A stretch of DNA of 64,000 bases from Symbiodinium natans. Taxonomy: Eukaryota > Sar > Dinophyceae > Suessiales > Symbiodiniaceae. A program made the position numbers and the translations under genes. The DNA is taken from the NCBI GenBank assembly GCA_905221605.1, contig CAJNDS010000491.1, positions 436,001-500,000 on the forward strand. The letters run 5' to 3'. Under the pieces are notes generated by a model that ran no database searches, was not told the DNA's origin, and saw only the letters and a program-made list of their open reading frames with translations. Position 1 is the stretch's first letter. Each line of letters starts with the position of its first letter. This document shows, piece by piece, positions 51,746 to 63,287 of this stretch.

Positions 51746-52894
51746 ATGTCGCGTCCTGTTCCTGAGGAGCAGGTACGCCTTGTGCAGAATGCTCCTGCCG
51801 AGGACAAGGACAAGAAAGACTGTTCGTGCGATGTCACGACGAATACGGCCATGTTCTTTCAGATGACAATGTCTGTCACATTGTGCGTCTTCATCTATGA
51901 GGGCACCTGCTACAACTTGATCTTTTTGGGGCGGGTTCTACCTGCATTGGGAGAGGCAAGTCTGATCCCTTTCTTCTTCCTTCTCTTCAATCTAGTCTGG
52001 GTCCTTGCCCTCTGCGCCTACCTGCGGGCCTTCCTGGCAGACCCCGGGCGGGTACCCACTTCTTGGCACGAGTTCGTGCGCGAGGTCGGATCCGCTCTTC
52101 CGGTGGTGCCCTCGACGGCCAGGTGGACACCTGGAAAGGCCACGTTCTGCCGCAAGTGCAGCATCCCGCGCCCGGAGCGGGCTCACCATTGCAATGTGAG
52201 TGGCTTCTGTGTCTTGCGCATGGACCACTACTGCCCTTGGATCAACAACTGCGTTGGGCTCCACAACTACAAGTTCTTCTTGCAGCTGGTGATCTACGGC
52301 AGCTTGGCGTCCTTCATTGGCATTCTCACCTCCTTGCGGGAGTTTTTGCTTTGCGTCGGCAAGCTTGCTGGCATCGAAGAGAACTTGTGGAAGGAAGACC
52401 TGCAGATCACGGACATGGTGGCTTTCATGATGTTTGAAGGTCTCGCCGTGTTCCTTTGCATACTGTTGTTGCCCATGCTGTTCACTCACGTGCCGCTGGC
52501 ACTGAACAACACAACGGCAATCGAGGGCAACTACGACAACATGGCGAACCCGTACGACTTGGGCAGCAAGCTGGCCAACCTGGAGCAGGTGTTTGGCGTT
52601 TTCGGGCCCGACTGGTTCTTTCCAGTTCAGCCTTTCGAGCCGCTAGGCGACGGAATCAGCTTTCCACGCTGGGACGAGCCGTTAGGCGCTGACGACCGCC
52701 CGATTGCCAATGAAGAAGTTCTTCAGGGGGATCAGCTGTGGAGAGTCCGCTACCAAGTTCGGACGGCTGTGCGCCCAAACCCCCAAGAGCAGGAATTTGA
52801 TCCTTTCCGGACCTTCACGAACTGGATCAATGGCGTGGACGAGGACGTCCGGGATGGCGGCGCAACGCCCGTGTCGATTGGATGCATCAACTGA
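51746..52894 (+). CDS. DHHC-type protein S-acyltransferase (palmitoyltransferase), 382 aa
   Basis: It is a membrane enzyme that transfers palmitate to Cys residues of substrate proteins. The ATG at 51746 starts MSRPVPEEQ; the frame is open upstream but without ATG. Two hydrophobic segments lie at about residues 35-60 and 73-97, followed by the family DPG motif (LADPGRVP). The Cys-rich zinc-binding domain spans about 133-180, with CRKCSIPRPERAHHC and CVLRMDHYCPWINNC. The catalytic motif is D160-H-Y-C163, i.e. DHYC, a variant known in active family members. Two further membrane segments lie at about 177-197 and 225-253. Next comes NNTTAIEGN, a TTxE-like motif with one substitution, and NPYDLGSKLAN...FGPDWF, typical of the cytosolic tail. 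All zinc and catalytic residues are present and the length is normal. It is intronless, consistent with retroposition. It probably acts at Golgi or plasma membrane. Confidence 0.93.
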   Translation: MSRPVPEEQVRLVQNAPAEDKDKKDCSCDVTTNTAMFFQMTMSVTLCVFIYEGTCYNLIFLGRVLPALGEASLIPFFFLLFNLVWVLALCAYLRAFLADPGRVPTSWHEFVREVGSALPVVPSTARWTPGKATFCRKCSIPRPERAHHCNVSGFCVLRMDHYCPWINNCVGLHNYKFFLQLVIYGSLASFIGILTSLREFLLCVGKLAGIEENLWKEDLQITDMVAFMMFEGLAVFLCILLLPMLFTHVPLALNNTTAIEGNYDNMANPYDLGSKLANLEQVFGVFGPDWFFPVQPFEPLGDGISFPRWDEPLGADDRPIANEEVLQGDQLWRVRYQVRTAVRPNPQEQEFDPFRTFTNWINGVDEDVRDGGATPVSIGCIN

Positions 52895-55334
52895 GCTCCC
52901 AAAGGAGCTGTGTGCTATCCGTAGCGCGCTCTGCAGGTGTGGCCACACTGGCGGCCACACTCAAGTGGTTGAAAGAGCCGCTTTGCATCTTTGTAGTATC
53001 TGGTCTCACTGCCTAGAGTCCTGGCCGCAACACCCTGTAGCACGGGCCTTTCTCCAAAATATGGCTTCTGAACTCTGAACATCCCCAAAAGTGGGAGCCC
53101 AGGACTCTGAACTGCAGCACAATGCACTGCAGGTGGCACTATGTTGCACCCTTCTCCCAATACCATCTGGACTTTGCACCTGTATACTCGCACACGGATG
53201 GGAGGGGTGCGCAAACACTGTCTGGAGAACTGGCCAATGAGCCGGTAAGAATGGTTGGTATAGCATCTGCAGAGACAGTGGACCATCATGCCTCACTTTT
53301 TTGTCCGAGTTGAGCGATCAAACTCAATGTCGGGGCCTTTGGCCATTCTAGGACACACTCATGGACTCATGGAGCACCAGCTGGCTGATTGCTCATTGCG
53401 TGTCCTTGGCTCCGTTGGGGCGGTCAGAATAGTCACCTTCAAACTTGCGGCATGAAGAAAATGCAAGCAACATGCCCACACACGTGGCAAGCCTACGGCC
53501 GGCTAGGATGCTTAACAGCTTCTAGCAGAGCCCGACCCATGGCGTCACACATTGTGCTGGACAGCCCGGTGGTGCTGGTGACCACGCTGCTGTGCTTGCT
53601 GGTTTGCCCAGCGGAACTTCCAGGATTTGTCGCGCATTCTCGCAGCATCAGACTGTGCCATGTTGGCCAGCAGTCGACTAAATCACTCCACACCAAATTT
53701 GACATGAGATATTCTAGTTTAACATTCTTAAAAAAGCATTCTGTAGCATACTGTGTGTGTGTGTGTGTGTTGCGGGCGTTTGGAATGATACTTTGTTAGG
53801 TTATGTTGGATTTAATGTGTGCGCAGACCGGTCGACCCTTTTGCAGTCCTATATACATATAATATAGTTGTTTTTGCTATGCTTGTGTTGTACTTGCTTT
53901 TAGCGTTATTCCTGTTATCATTGTTGTCATTGTTATTGTTGTGATTGTTGTTGTTATTGCCATTCTTGTCAACACGAGGATGGCTTCTTTTTTATAAGAT
54001 TGTTATGCTTATCATGATTATCAATTAAATTTCCATAATACAAATGCCTATTTTGCTATATCTTCCTTGCACTTGCGACAATGCCAGGTCCACCTCCACA
54101 CGCGCATGGAGCCTTCGGCTTTGAGCCGCTACTACGCCTGGCCGCCCCGGCACGCACTAGTGTTCAATAAAGTTAGGGTGTAGGGTTTATAGAGTCTAAG
54201 AACTCTGTAGGCTTTTGACTTTCAGTGCTGTGCCCCTCTTCTTTTTTGTCTCCTAACTCTATAGAGTCTTTTTCGGGCAAAGGCTCCCTCCGCAAGCAAG
54301 CGTTGCAGAAGGCTGCATTACCTCGAGTGTTCTCAACCTTCCCAATCTGAGGCCGTTCCCTCAAAGCAAGCCCCATGAAATCTGGATCTTGCCGGCACGA
54401 ACTACCTGAAGACCCAGACCCCGACCCCGACCTGACGGGTGGCCCCCTCAAGATGCCCTGGATAAAACACATGAAGGACTTCTCGTTTGGGGGTGGCTGG
54501 AGATAGAAGCACCAGACCTGTTCTTCTACAGGCCAAGTTTGCAGCTGCAACCGCAAATTCACGGAAGCCCGAACTGTCGACTTTGACTGCCCTCGGCTTG
54601 CAGATCTTGTGTCGTTTACTATGCAGGGCATGAGAGAATCCAGCAGAGCCTGCAATCAGGTTGCCTTGGCGCGCGACTCCACTTCTCAGTCCACTTACAG
54701 CCTGGCGTCTGTTTGGCCACTCGTTGGGCCATGGAGGCTTGGCGATTGGTTGTGTTTTGCTTTCGAGAACAGTCAGTGCTCGCTGGGTGAGTGGCTCGGC
54801 TGGTGCTGATCCCGACTGAAAAGCAGAAAAGCATATAGATGGCAGATAAGTTAGTTTTTGGCTTCCCTTGGTCCCGTGGCTTTTTTTTCATTGAGAGCTG
54901 CCATTCAAAGTCATGACACTCATCGTTTCAATTGAAAGTCACTTCTATGATCATTGGAAGCTTACGGCCTGGGATCATGTTGGAGTGCAGGCTGGGATCA
55001 CCTTCAGCACAACCTGATGCTGCTTTGCCTGGTGGGGCCGCCCTGCCACTGGCCTTGCCTTTGCGCCTATCTTGCGGGAGTCACCATGACGACACCCGGG
55101 GTTCATCATGGGCTGCTGTTGTGGGATTCTGGAGTCCATGGGTCTGTGTGGGATTCTGGAGTCCAGGTGAGCGGCACTATGGCTCCACAGCGTTGCTGCT
55201 TGAAAGACAAGAGGTTCCCCCGCGGTGGGCAGGGGAAGACACACACCCTCATTTGGGATTCATCTGGGGGTGCTGTTCCATACCCTGGAGCATCGGATCC
55301 CGCATAAGGGTCCCACAACAGGGACCTGAATTCA
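52895..55334. other. Gene-poor region downstream of the DHHC gene
   Basis: No polyadenylate remnant was seen after the stop codon. A GT microsatellite is at 53750-53770. A T-rich low-complexity tract of TTGTTATTG-like words lies at about 53840-53990. No gene could be supported. Confidence 0.4.
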
Positions 55335-55433
55335 GCCCTAGACCCTAAACCCTAAACCCTAAACCCTAAGCCCTAAACCCTATAAACCCAAAGGGCAAAA
55401 AAACCTAAGCCCTAACCCTAATACCCTAATACC
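55335..55433. repeat. Interstitial CCCTAAA array with degenerate flank
   Basis: Four to five good units are followed by CCCTAAG, CCCTAAC and CCCTAAT variants. Confidence 0.85.
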
Positions 55434-55542
55434 CAGAAGGCCCTCCTTCCAAGCAGAAGCCTCCTGGAAGCTAAGATTCCGTGTGCTCGCCTGCTGCAGT
55501 GCGGCCGTCGCCGCGAGCCACTGGAACCTGAGCTCTTTTCCG

Positions 55543-55620
55543 AGTTTAGGGTTTAGGGTTTAGGGTAAGGAAGTTTAGGGTTTAGGGTTAGGAAGTTTAG
55601 GGGGGTTCAGGGTTTGGGGT
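55543..55620. repeat. Interstitial TTTAGGG array
   Basis: Several TTTAGGG units are interrupted twice by GGAAG. It faces away from the CCCTAAA array 110 bp upstream. Confidence 0.85.
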
Positions 55621-56914
55621 TCTCGAGGGAGTTCCATGGAGGGCTCAGGGGCGCAGAGTTTGGGGGTTTGAAGGTCTTCAGTTTAGGGTTTGTTTACGGG
55701 TTTGAGGGTTGGACCGAGTGCTGCAGCTGTAGCTGCGGTCCTTCTTCTCCAACTCCAAGCTCCACAACAGAAGGTCAAGAGCGAAAGAGACGTAACTAGC
55801 ATGTGGGCATCCCCAAAAAACACAAAGTAGTAGGTGAACAGCGGGTCGCGGTTCTCAACGGAGATCTTCCTCGTTGAGGATTCTGGGCCCGGGCAACGCG
55901 CAGATCTTCGGCCTCTCCGGCAACGTCTTCGCCCTAATTATGCTGAACGGCAGCTCGTCCAGAACCTAAACCCTAAACCCCAAACCCCAAGATTCTAGGG
56001 CTGCTGTGGGCCGGGGGTACATCCGTCCTTCTGCTGCTTTCTGCGCGCAGGTGTGCAGTATGTAGGTGTTGAAAGGCTAGGGGCCCGGGCGACTTTGTGG
56101 GGCTCACGCTTCGGCCTACTTTTGAGATGGGTTTTCATATGTTTTCCTCGGAGGGTCATCGGAGCAGGTCATGTTTCAGCAAAATTCCGATCACGAATTG
56201 TTGTGGCGGAAGGCGAAGATACCGGAACACAGCTTTAAGTACATCGGTGCTACAATGTCGTACTGGTAGTGCCGGGATGCAGGCTTGCTGAAATGCCTGG
56301 GTAGAACTTGCAAGATAATACAGTTGCAGAATGTTTGCGTAATTGCAATAGTTTAATACTAGAAAACGAGAGCAATCATACAGCAACATGAGAACCGAAA
56401 AATCTCACAACATACTCTACTTGTGAAGTCTAAGGTTTCGCCGGGTTTGCCAGCTGCAAAGCGCTGCCCGCCACGGCAGTGTTGACCATGGTGTTGTGGC
56501 CACTCGCTGATGCATCGGAAGCCCTGTTCGATTGGGAGGGGATGATCGAGTTGGGCCAGCCGTTTCTTGTTTCGGAGGTTTCGTGCTGCCAAGCCCGCAG
56601 CAAAGGACCGCCGAGTTGTGCGTTGCAGCACCTCTGTGCTGCACCTCAACACCTGGGGGGTTTCCGAACATAGGGGTTCCCTTTTCAGGGTCCTTTTAAG
56701 TGGATGCTATTCCACTTGGGGCATAAACAAGGGGTACCCCGATTTCGGGAAATACCCACGTCGGTCAGTCTGAAGGCTTGCCGGTGAGATCGGCCCTCTG
56801 CTCCACGGAAGACCCGATCCTCGCTTGCAAGCTTGGCGCTTTTTTCGGGCGCTTGAAAGACAGCTCGTTACGCTCCTTGCGGCTCAGGGTGGACTTGCTG
56901 CTAGGGCTTTGCGG
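55621..56914. other. Gene-poor spacer with short telomere-like patch
   Basis: CCCTAAA/CCCCAAA units lie at 55963-55990. A foldback element is at 56654-56760 (separate entry). No gene. Confidence 0.4.
56654..56760. mobile_element. ~105-bp foldback (MITE-like) element with TTTCCGAA ends
   Basis: Left arm GGGTTTCCGAACATAGGGGT and right arm ACCCCGATTTCGGGAAATAC are inverted repeats of about 28 bp with several mismatches. The arm is also similar to the start of the repeats at 40464 and 59543. Confidence 0.6.
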
Positions 56915-56962
56915 GGTTTAGGGTTGAAGGGTTAGGGTTTAGGGTTTCGGGTTTAGGGTTTC
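56915..56962. repeat. Degenerate TTTAGGG array
   Basis: Six or so units with variants (GGGTTGAA, GGGTTTCG). Confidence 0.8.
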
Positions 56963-57500
56963 TGAGTGGAACTCGGCTCGTGCTGTGATCGGGCTTCAGC
57001 TCCCCGAGTCAAAGGGGCATCAGGATCCGAGGATACGAGAAGCAACCGTCCACGTACCCCACTCCCTTGCCACGCCATAAAGCCACTTGGAGAATTTAGG
57101 TACTGGCTACTCAATTATAACTTTTAACTGTACTTAGAACTATACTTATAACCATATTAGGGCACTCAAGGTTAACAAGTAGCATGAACCTTCAAGCAAA
57201 CTTTCCCAATCCCGCCCGCTGGAGGATGGCATCTCGCACGCTTCGCACTTGGTCGGAGCTCTTTTCGGCAGCTACTGCGGCTACGCAGTAGGCATCGGGC
57301 GTGGTGCCAAATACTGGTGTAAGGTGCATGAAGGAGCCACAGTACCTGTAATACTTACCAGTAGTGAGTTGTTCAATGTCTTGATTGGCTCAGATTCCCT
57401 GAAAAGCTCTCAGTTGCTTCTGACAACTGGCTAGCATTCCACGTGCTTCTATGGTGATAGGCATACAGGTACAATATGTGTGTATATATATATATATATA
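56963..57500. other. Gene-poor spacer
   Basis: It contains the diverged relative of the 45650 foldback element (57095-57197) and a (TA)n tract at 57483-57502. No gene. Confidence 0.4.
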
Positions 57501-58073
57501 TAGGCGGGCGTGGGATTCAAGACGCCCCTATTTCCCTGTGATTGTCTACAAAGTGTAGATTTTCTTGTATTTGCCGTCTGAATTGGGGTCCTTACAGACT
57601 CAAGACAGATTCTGCTTCGACAAAGCCTTGCTGTTGCTTTTTATTCGGCTTTCATTACTAAAACCTCTCAAATTACCTTTTCTTAAGCTCTTCAATATGG
57701 CCGAATATTTAAGACGCCCCTGGGTTCTTCGCTCATTTCACCGACAGCAGCTTTATTGAGGGTGATGATGTGTGACATCTTACAACGCTGATCATCTATT
57801 TAGTATGGTCGAACCACTTGGCCTGGAGCCTCACACTTGCAAGCCTAGTTCAATCCAATGAAACTCCAACCCCTGAAATCCAAACAACTGACCAAAGACA
57901 AGGCACTTAAGACTTACCAAACACACCTATGCCGGGCGCGGGTACATCTTTCAGCCTAACCATCTGATCTTATGGTAAACACCCGATACCGGAAAAAAAT
58001 CGCCTTTAAACACCAGAAACCTCTCTTTTTTGATTAAAACCAAGGGACGTCTTAAATCCTGCGCCCGGCTCTA
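57501..58073. mobile_element. ~570-bp element with inverted repeats, flanked by TA tracts
   Basis: TAGGCGGGCGTGGGATTCAA at the left end and the reverse complement of 58044-58073 (TAGAGCCGGGCGCAGGATTT...) match over about 28 bp with a 2-bp gap and four mismatches. Both ends are immediately bordered by TATATA tracts (57483-57502 and 58072-58100), as expected if the element targets TA repeats. No coding capacity is visible. Confidence 0.5.
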
Positions 58074-58100
58074 TATATATATATATGTATATATATATAT

Positions 58101-59969
58101 TTTTTTTGTTTTTCCGAAGCCCGAAGCCTTTTTGCGGAAGTAGGCCCTTGACACATGTCACCCCCAAAACCATCCGGAACCCAAACTTCCTTCGCCGGTC
58201 ATGGGGAGGCCAAGTGCCTTCGCGCCGAAACACGTTCCAGGACCGCTTTGTAAGGTTTGCAGCTGAGGCTTGAACGCTAAGGGTTCAGGGTTGGAGTCCT
58301 ACATGAAGGAACCCCGACAACTCCTTGGGCCGCAATGATGCGACGTGCGGCTTCAAACTTTTTTGCATGTTTTCCGATATTCGGAGGAGGGCCCTTATTC
58401 ATGAGCGGCCCGAGTATGTCACATCTCAGCCGTCGACAGTCAGGAGTGGCTGGAACATTTCGGCTGGAGGCAGCGCAGTGGGCTCTTTGGCTGAGCTGCA
58501 AAGTGGGGTCTAAGAATAAACCTGTAAGGACTTAAGCCGACCCCCTTGCCCTGCCTTTCACGTTCTTATTTTTGTTTACAGGGCTACGGAGGAGGTGGGT
58601 GCGTCAATGTGACTCAACTGAGACCCATGAGCACATCGTACAGTCTGATACAAGGCTAGATATCGAAAGATGAAGGCAAAAGGCAGAGGCAGCAACCATT
58701 CCGCATAGAGAACCTAGGATCAGCAACGCAGCTGCCGAGGAAGTCCTCCTTGAGCTTCCGGAGCCTTACGCAAGATTTCGGCCGGTGGCTCCAAGGAAAG
58801 ACCAAGCGGCGGTAAAAGTCCTCCAGTGCAGTTCGGTTCTCTTGGCTCTCATGTGCTGACTCTTGCGCATTGCTGGATGAATGGCTGCGGCTTAGACCGG
58901 TCTCTGTACTACAGAGTACTAGTACTAGTCGGTCTATAGACGGCCGACTGGGCTGTTGAAGGGTGCTGAATCTTCAAGAGTTAAACACGCCCGGTCGCAA
59001 CGATACAAGCAGCTTAATGAGGTGCAAGGCGCCGTCTCCCTGAGACCATCTGTGCTTGTGGAAAGGAAAGGAAAGGTGTCCATTACTTCACATGTTGAAC
59101 CGATACTTGAGAAGGCCAAGCGTGCAAATCTTCCCCTGCAGTACGGCACCCAGGTGGATGTTCTGCGCTGATGGAGAATCTGTTTGGGGTTCTGATTGTT
59201 TGGGTCGTTGTGGGTTTTTGGCTTGCTGTCGGGTCGGTTGTTTATGGTATTGTGGTGTTTGCATGACGTAATGGTTAGCAGCCAGATTAGCTGAGGATAA
59301 AACCTTTCAACCACAAGCAGAACCCCCCCCCTCCCCCGCCTCCACAAATCTGCCTTTCCCAAACATCCCAAAACAGGGGTGCCCCTACTGTACCCGAAAC
59401 GTAATTAGTAGCATCCCCCCAAACAGGGACCCCCCCCCAAAAGGGTAGCCCTCCTTTCGGAATCTTAACCCCCAAGCCCCTCTGAGGCGCAGCCCGGCAG
59501 TCAGTCCGAGCCCTCGCCGCGGCCTTAGGGGAGGACTTGGGGGTTTCCGAAAATAGGGGACCCTTATTCAGGTCCTGATCATCAGGGAATCCTACTATTT
59601 GGGGGTCTATATTAGACACTTTTTTTCGTAAGCTCCCAGTTGGGGGTCTCTTCTTGCCTGAGCGCAGCTTAGGCATCATCGGCCGCAGCCATGATGCAGT
59701 GCATCGTGGGACGGCGCAGGCCGGATGATGGTTTCTGAGTCTTTCTTGGTGGTTTCTTTCCCAGAGGCCATGTGTGAGGGGGCCCAGACGGGCTTCAAGC
59801 AACAGGATGTAGGCAAAGTTTGGGCAATCTCGGGCTTTTTTTTGCCAATGCTCAGCGGCTCCCCATGTCAGACAAGTTAGACTTGTACTTGAGAAGACTG
59901 CAACCTGGCTTACGCTTCAGGGCTGCGTTTTCGCAAGAACTTGATGTCGCAGGTCAGGCAAAGGGTGCG
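58101..59969. other. Gene-poor spacer with one dispersed repeat
   Basis: The TTTCCGAA-family repeat, second copy, lies at 59543-59612. Its left neighbour at 59370-59460 contains CCCGAAACG and C-runs that may be the other end of a larger related element. No gene could be supported. Confidence 0.4.
59543..59612. mobile_element. Small dispersed repeat, TTTCCGAA family, copy 2
   Basis: It has the same word order as 40464-40556: TTTCCGAAAATAGGGGACCC, GGTCCT, then AGGGAATCCTACTATTTGG. Confidence 0.6.
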
Positions 59970-60047
59970 GGGGTTTAGGGTTCAGGGTTTAGGGTTTAGG
60001 GTTCCGAGTTAGAAAGAGGTCTTGGAGAGCGACAGCAGCAGCAGCAG
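59970..60047. repeat. TTTAGGG patch and (AGC)n microsatellite
   Basis: Degenerate TTTAGGG units run at 59970-60003. About five AGC units lie at 60031-60047. Confidence 0.8.
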
Positions 60048-61469
60048 TTCGAGTTCCAGCGGCAGCTTGGCATGCTCTGGGCTTTTTAGGCTGGCCAGTG
60101 CTGACACAAGCCTTTGCTACTGTGCGATAGATAGATAGTAAACATCTAGTACATGCCCTCTACTCACACAGCTGGTCCTTCGGCCCAACATTCCCAAACA
60201 ACCTCGGCGCCAATGATCAACCTCGCAACTGCAAGCAATGTTTTGAAGAGGCAGAGGTGTTACGGAGCTAGGGGAAGGGGTTTGGGCGTTGCAGAGTCCT
60301 AGATGCAAAATGGGTTTTCTGGATGCAAAAGGGGCGTCGTATCTGGGGGGAAGAGAGCTGAGAGGAACGAGTCACGCGGACCTGAGGCAGAATTTGAGTC
60401 ACACATGAATATCTGTGCAAGTGGACCCAAACATACCCAAAGGGCTCACCGACTGTAGTCAGCACAGGAAGGTTTATGTCGCATCAGCATGGGGGTCGGG
60501 CTTGCTCAGGCAGCCAATGGGTTAAGCTGGGGCACAGGATGTACAGCCGCGGCGCAGCCGTGCTGCTCAAGATTCGAAGGAAGCAAGAACTCACATACAC
60601 TCGTCTGGATAGAGGATGATAGAGGGCTTTCAGCAGGTTGGCCAACCAGCTGGCAGCCCGGCAGCTAGCACATAAGCAAATGTTCGAAACTGGTGCTGCA
60701 GCTACGCTCAAGCTGCGTCAGTGGCTGCCTGTTCCCTGACTGTGTTTTGTGCTTCATGACGACGTGACATACAACCGAGATAGATGCTTACTGATAGGGA
60801 GGCTTGCCAGATGACCAGATGTCTCGATGGCTGCTGCTGGGAGCGCAGCTCGCATCCTTCCCTGCTGAGGCCACCGCCAGGGCTCATGATATGGGATTTT
60901 AGGCTTGCCTGGGCAGATGCAGTAGGCCCGAGAACATCTTTGGCGTGGGCATTCTGCAGGGCATGTCCCTCTGTAGTTGCAGAGTGCACGAGGGGGTCTG
61001 GGGTTCCTCATTGGCCCTGGGCAGTTTTCACCTACGTGCGGATTGTGAACTTGATGCTTCGCATGACTTCAACGGAACATGAAGCGGAACAAGTGAAGCT
61101 GGCTCAGTCCTGGGGCATATCGCCTAAAACAACTCGAAAGAGCACTTCCGTCCTGTTTTTCTTCTCTCCCCCGTTTCAATGTCATGTTGCTGGATCTCTG
61201 CAGCTGCAGGCTGTAGAGTGCAAGTCCTAAGTACAAGAACGCCCGCGAGCGTGGTCAACAAGGCTCGACAAGTCCACACCGATCAGCAGACAAAGCGCGC
61301 CTTTCAGCATGGGGATGCTTCCTTGTCAGATGCGCAAAAAAGGCTTAAAGGAGTCGAGTACAACCACCAGACTCTCGGTCTCGCATCTACAGCGCGGCCT
61401 CAGCACTGAGGGCGAGAGGCATGACCTGGGACACAGTTTAGCAGAGACTACCATTAATTAGTAGGTAGA
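60048..61469. other. Gene-poor spacer
   Basis: A 148-codon plus frame at 60784-61230 and overlapping minus frames show no recognisable motif. I support no gene. Confidence 0.4.
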
Positions 61470-61630
61470 ACCCTAAACTCTAGACCCTAAACCCTAGACC
61501 CTAAACCCTAAACCCTAAACCCTAAACCCTGAACCCTACACCCTAAACCCTAAGCCCTAAACCCTAAACCCTAAACCCTAAACCCTAAACCCTAAACCCT
61601 AAACCCTAAACCCTAAACCCTAAACCCTAA
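61470..61630. repeat. Interstitial CCCTAAA array (about 22 units)
   Basis: Variants (CCCTAGA, CCCTGAA, CCCTACA) sit at the left end and clean CCCTAAA units at the right. Confidence 0.95.
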
Positions 61631-61777
61631 GTAAAGAGGGTCCCAGGGATGCCCAAGGCATGTCTTAGCTCTCGGCGAGGATTGCGGGCACACGCTGCGC
61701 CTCTGCAACGGCCAGCCCAGCGCGCTTCGGGCGCGGTTCTATGAAGGCCCCCTTGGTATTATGCTGCTGCTTCCAGG

Positions 61778-61804
61778 ATTAGGGTTTAGGGTTTAGGGTT
61801 TAGG
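61778..61804. repeat. Short TTTAGGG array
   Basis: Three to four units, in the opposite orientation to the array ending at 61630. Confidence 0.85.
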
Positions 61805-63041
61805 AGGCCTGGTATGGGTCTTTGGGAGCTTTCGTCTCCCTTCGAGGGGTTTTGCAAAGCCTTTTGGAACGGGCTGACACAGCCTTCTTTGCCCCTTAAA
61901 AAGTCCAAGCGCTGCCTGAGCATGTTAGCTGCTAGCTCTCGCATGTGATCGCATGAAGTGGTGTTGACTCGAGAAGTGCGAGGAGCCGCAGCCCGCATTC
62001 TTCCACATGCGCACTAGCACATATATAGTCCTAGAAAGGCGGCTTCGTGTGTTGCAAGAGGGCAAATCTCATCGAGGCCCTGCGTCTGACGGTGCCCTTG
62101 TGGCTGACACCCTCACGTATGGAAGCTGCACGGAGCGACTTGGCAGATGACGCTGTAGGGATCGTACACTGATCGTACGGTCTATCATCCTCTCTGTGCT
62201 CCGGTGGCATTTTATGGCGAGAGCAGAACGGCATGCAGGAGACGTACCAGTAGCCTCCCTGTTTAAAACTATACGTAATGAGTAACAAGTTGTAGCTTCA
62301 GACATGGCAAGACCAGAAAGTATCGCAAACACCGGTGTTTTTTTGCACTTCAACTACAGGTGTAAGTAAGCACAGGTGCAGAACGGCAAGCAGGAAAAGG
62401 ACACATGGATCATGGGGGGGGGGGGTGACCAAGTAGACTTCTTATTGAAGTGTGGCCCCCGGTGGATATGTAGTTAAAAGAGCCGCAAAAGTTACGACCA
62501 CACCCCACAGACTGAACACTTTCTAATACCCCTTGCCTTTTCGGAGGTTTCGTGCACCGACCTGCCTCTCTGCAGAGACGCGCGTGGAGTTTCTTTGCTG
62601 TCGCTATAATTAAGTCACGTAAGTCAGCTCTGACAGGGGGAGTGAACTATTCCATGTGACTCCCCGTTATTTGTGTTTTGGAAGAGCGTCTTCTTTTGGA
62701 GTATCAAGGGCTCTTCTGGTGGCAGCACCCCTTGGATACAGTCGCCTGCTGGAGCTGCCCGCTAGCGCAATGCCAGCTTCGATACTTCTGCAAGCCAGGT
62801 TTATACCGGCAACTGCCTTGGCTTTCTCGAGTTTCGCTGTTGGCAGCCAAAACCTTCCCTTAATCTAGTGTCGCCTTCTGCAACTTCGGCAATCCTTGGC
62901 ACGTCAACACTTCCGGAAGTGAGCCAGCACCCTGAATCCCGGAGCCTACCTCCAAACAACAACTCGGCCAATGCCCACGAAGGCCCACGAAGGCCCACGA
63001 AGGCACAAAACTCCAAAGGCCGGAACATGAGGCCTCAGCCC
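61805..63041. other. Gene-poor spacer
   Basis: A G-run is at 62416-62426. A 10-bp unit (GCCCACGAAG) is repeated three times at about 62974-63003. No gene. Confidence 0.4.
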
Positions 63042-63086
63042 CATAAACCCTAACCCCTAAACCCTAAACCCTAAACCCTAAACCCC
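63042..63086. repeat. Short CCCTAAA array
   Basis: About five units with CCCCTAA and CCCCAAG variants at the ends. Confidence 0.85.
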
Positions 63087-63198
63087 AAGCGACAAGGTTT
63101 ATGGAGCTGGAGCCGGGTGGTCGCGAGCTCCAGCTCGCGCAGTCGGCGCCTCGAGCCGATGTAGTATTCGTAACTACTCGTAGTATGTGGTAGCGTTT

Positions 63199-63287
63199 GG
63201 GCTGTTCCCCCTTATACTAGCAGGGATTATAGTGCCCCTGGTTATGATCCCTATTCAGGACTGTTAGTATAAGGGGGGAACATCCCA
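63199..63287. mobile_element. 89-bp foldback element, TGGGATGTTC family, copy 2
   Basis: Left arm GGGCTGTTCCCCCTTATACT and right arm ending AAGGGGGGAACATCCC are inverted repeats. It shares arm sequence with the element at 49210-49308. Confidence 0.75.

Noticed and set aside
54930-55350. Plus-strand frames of 117-138 codons
   Set aside because: Two overlapping frames and two antisense frames are open at once, with no motif; typical of GC-rich non-coding DNA.
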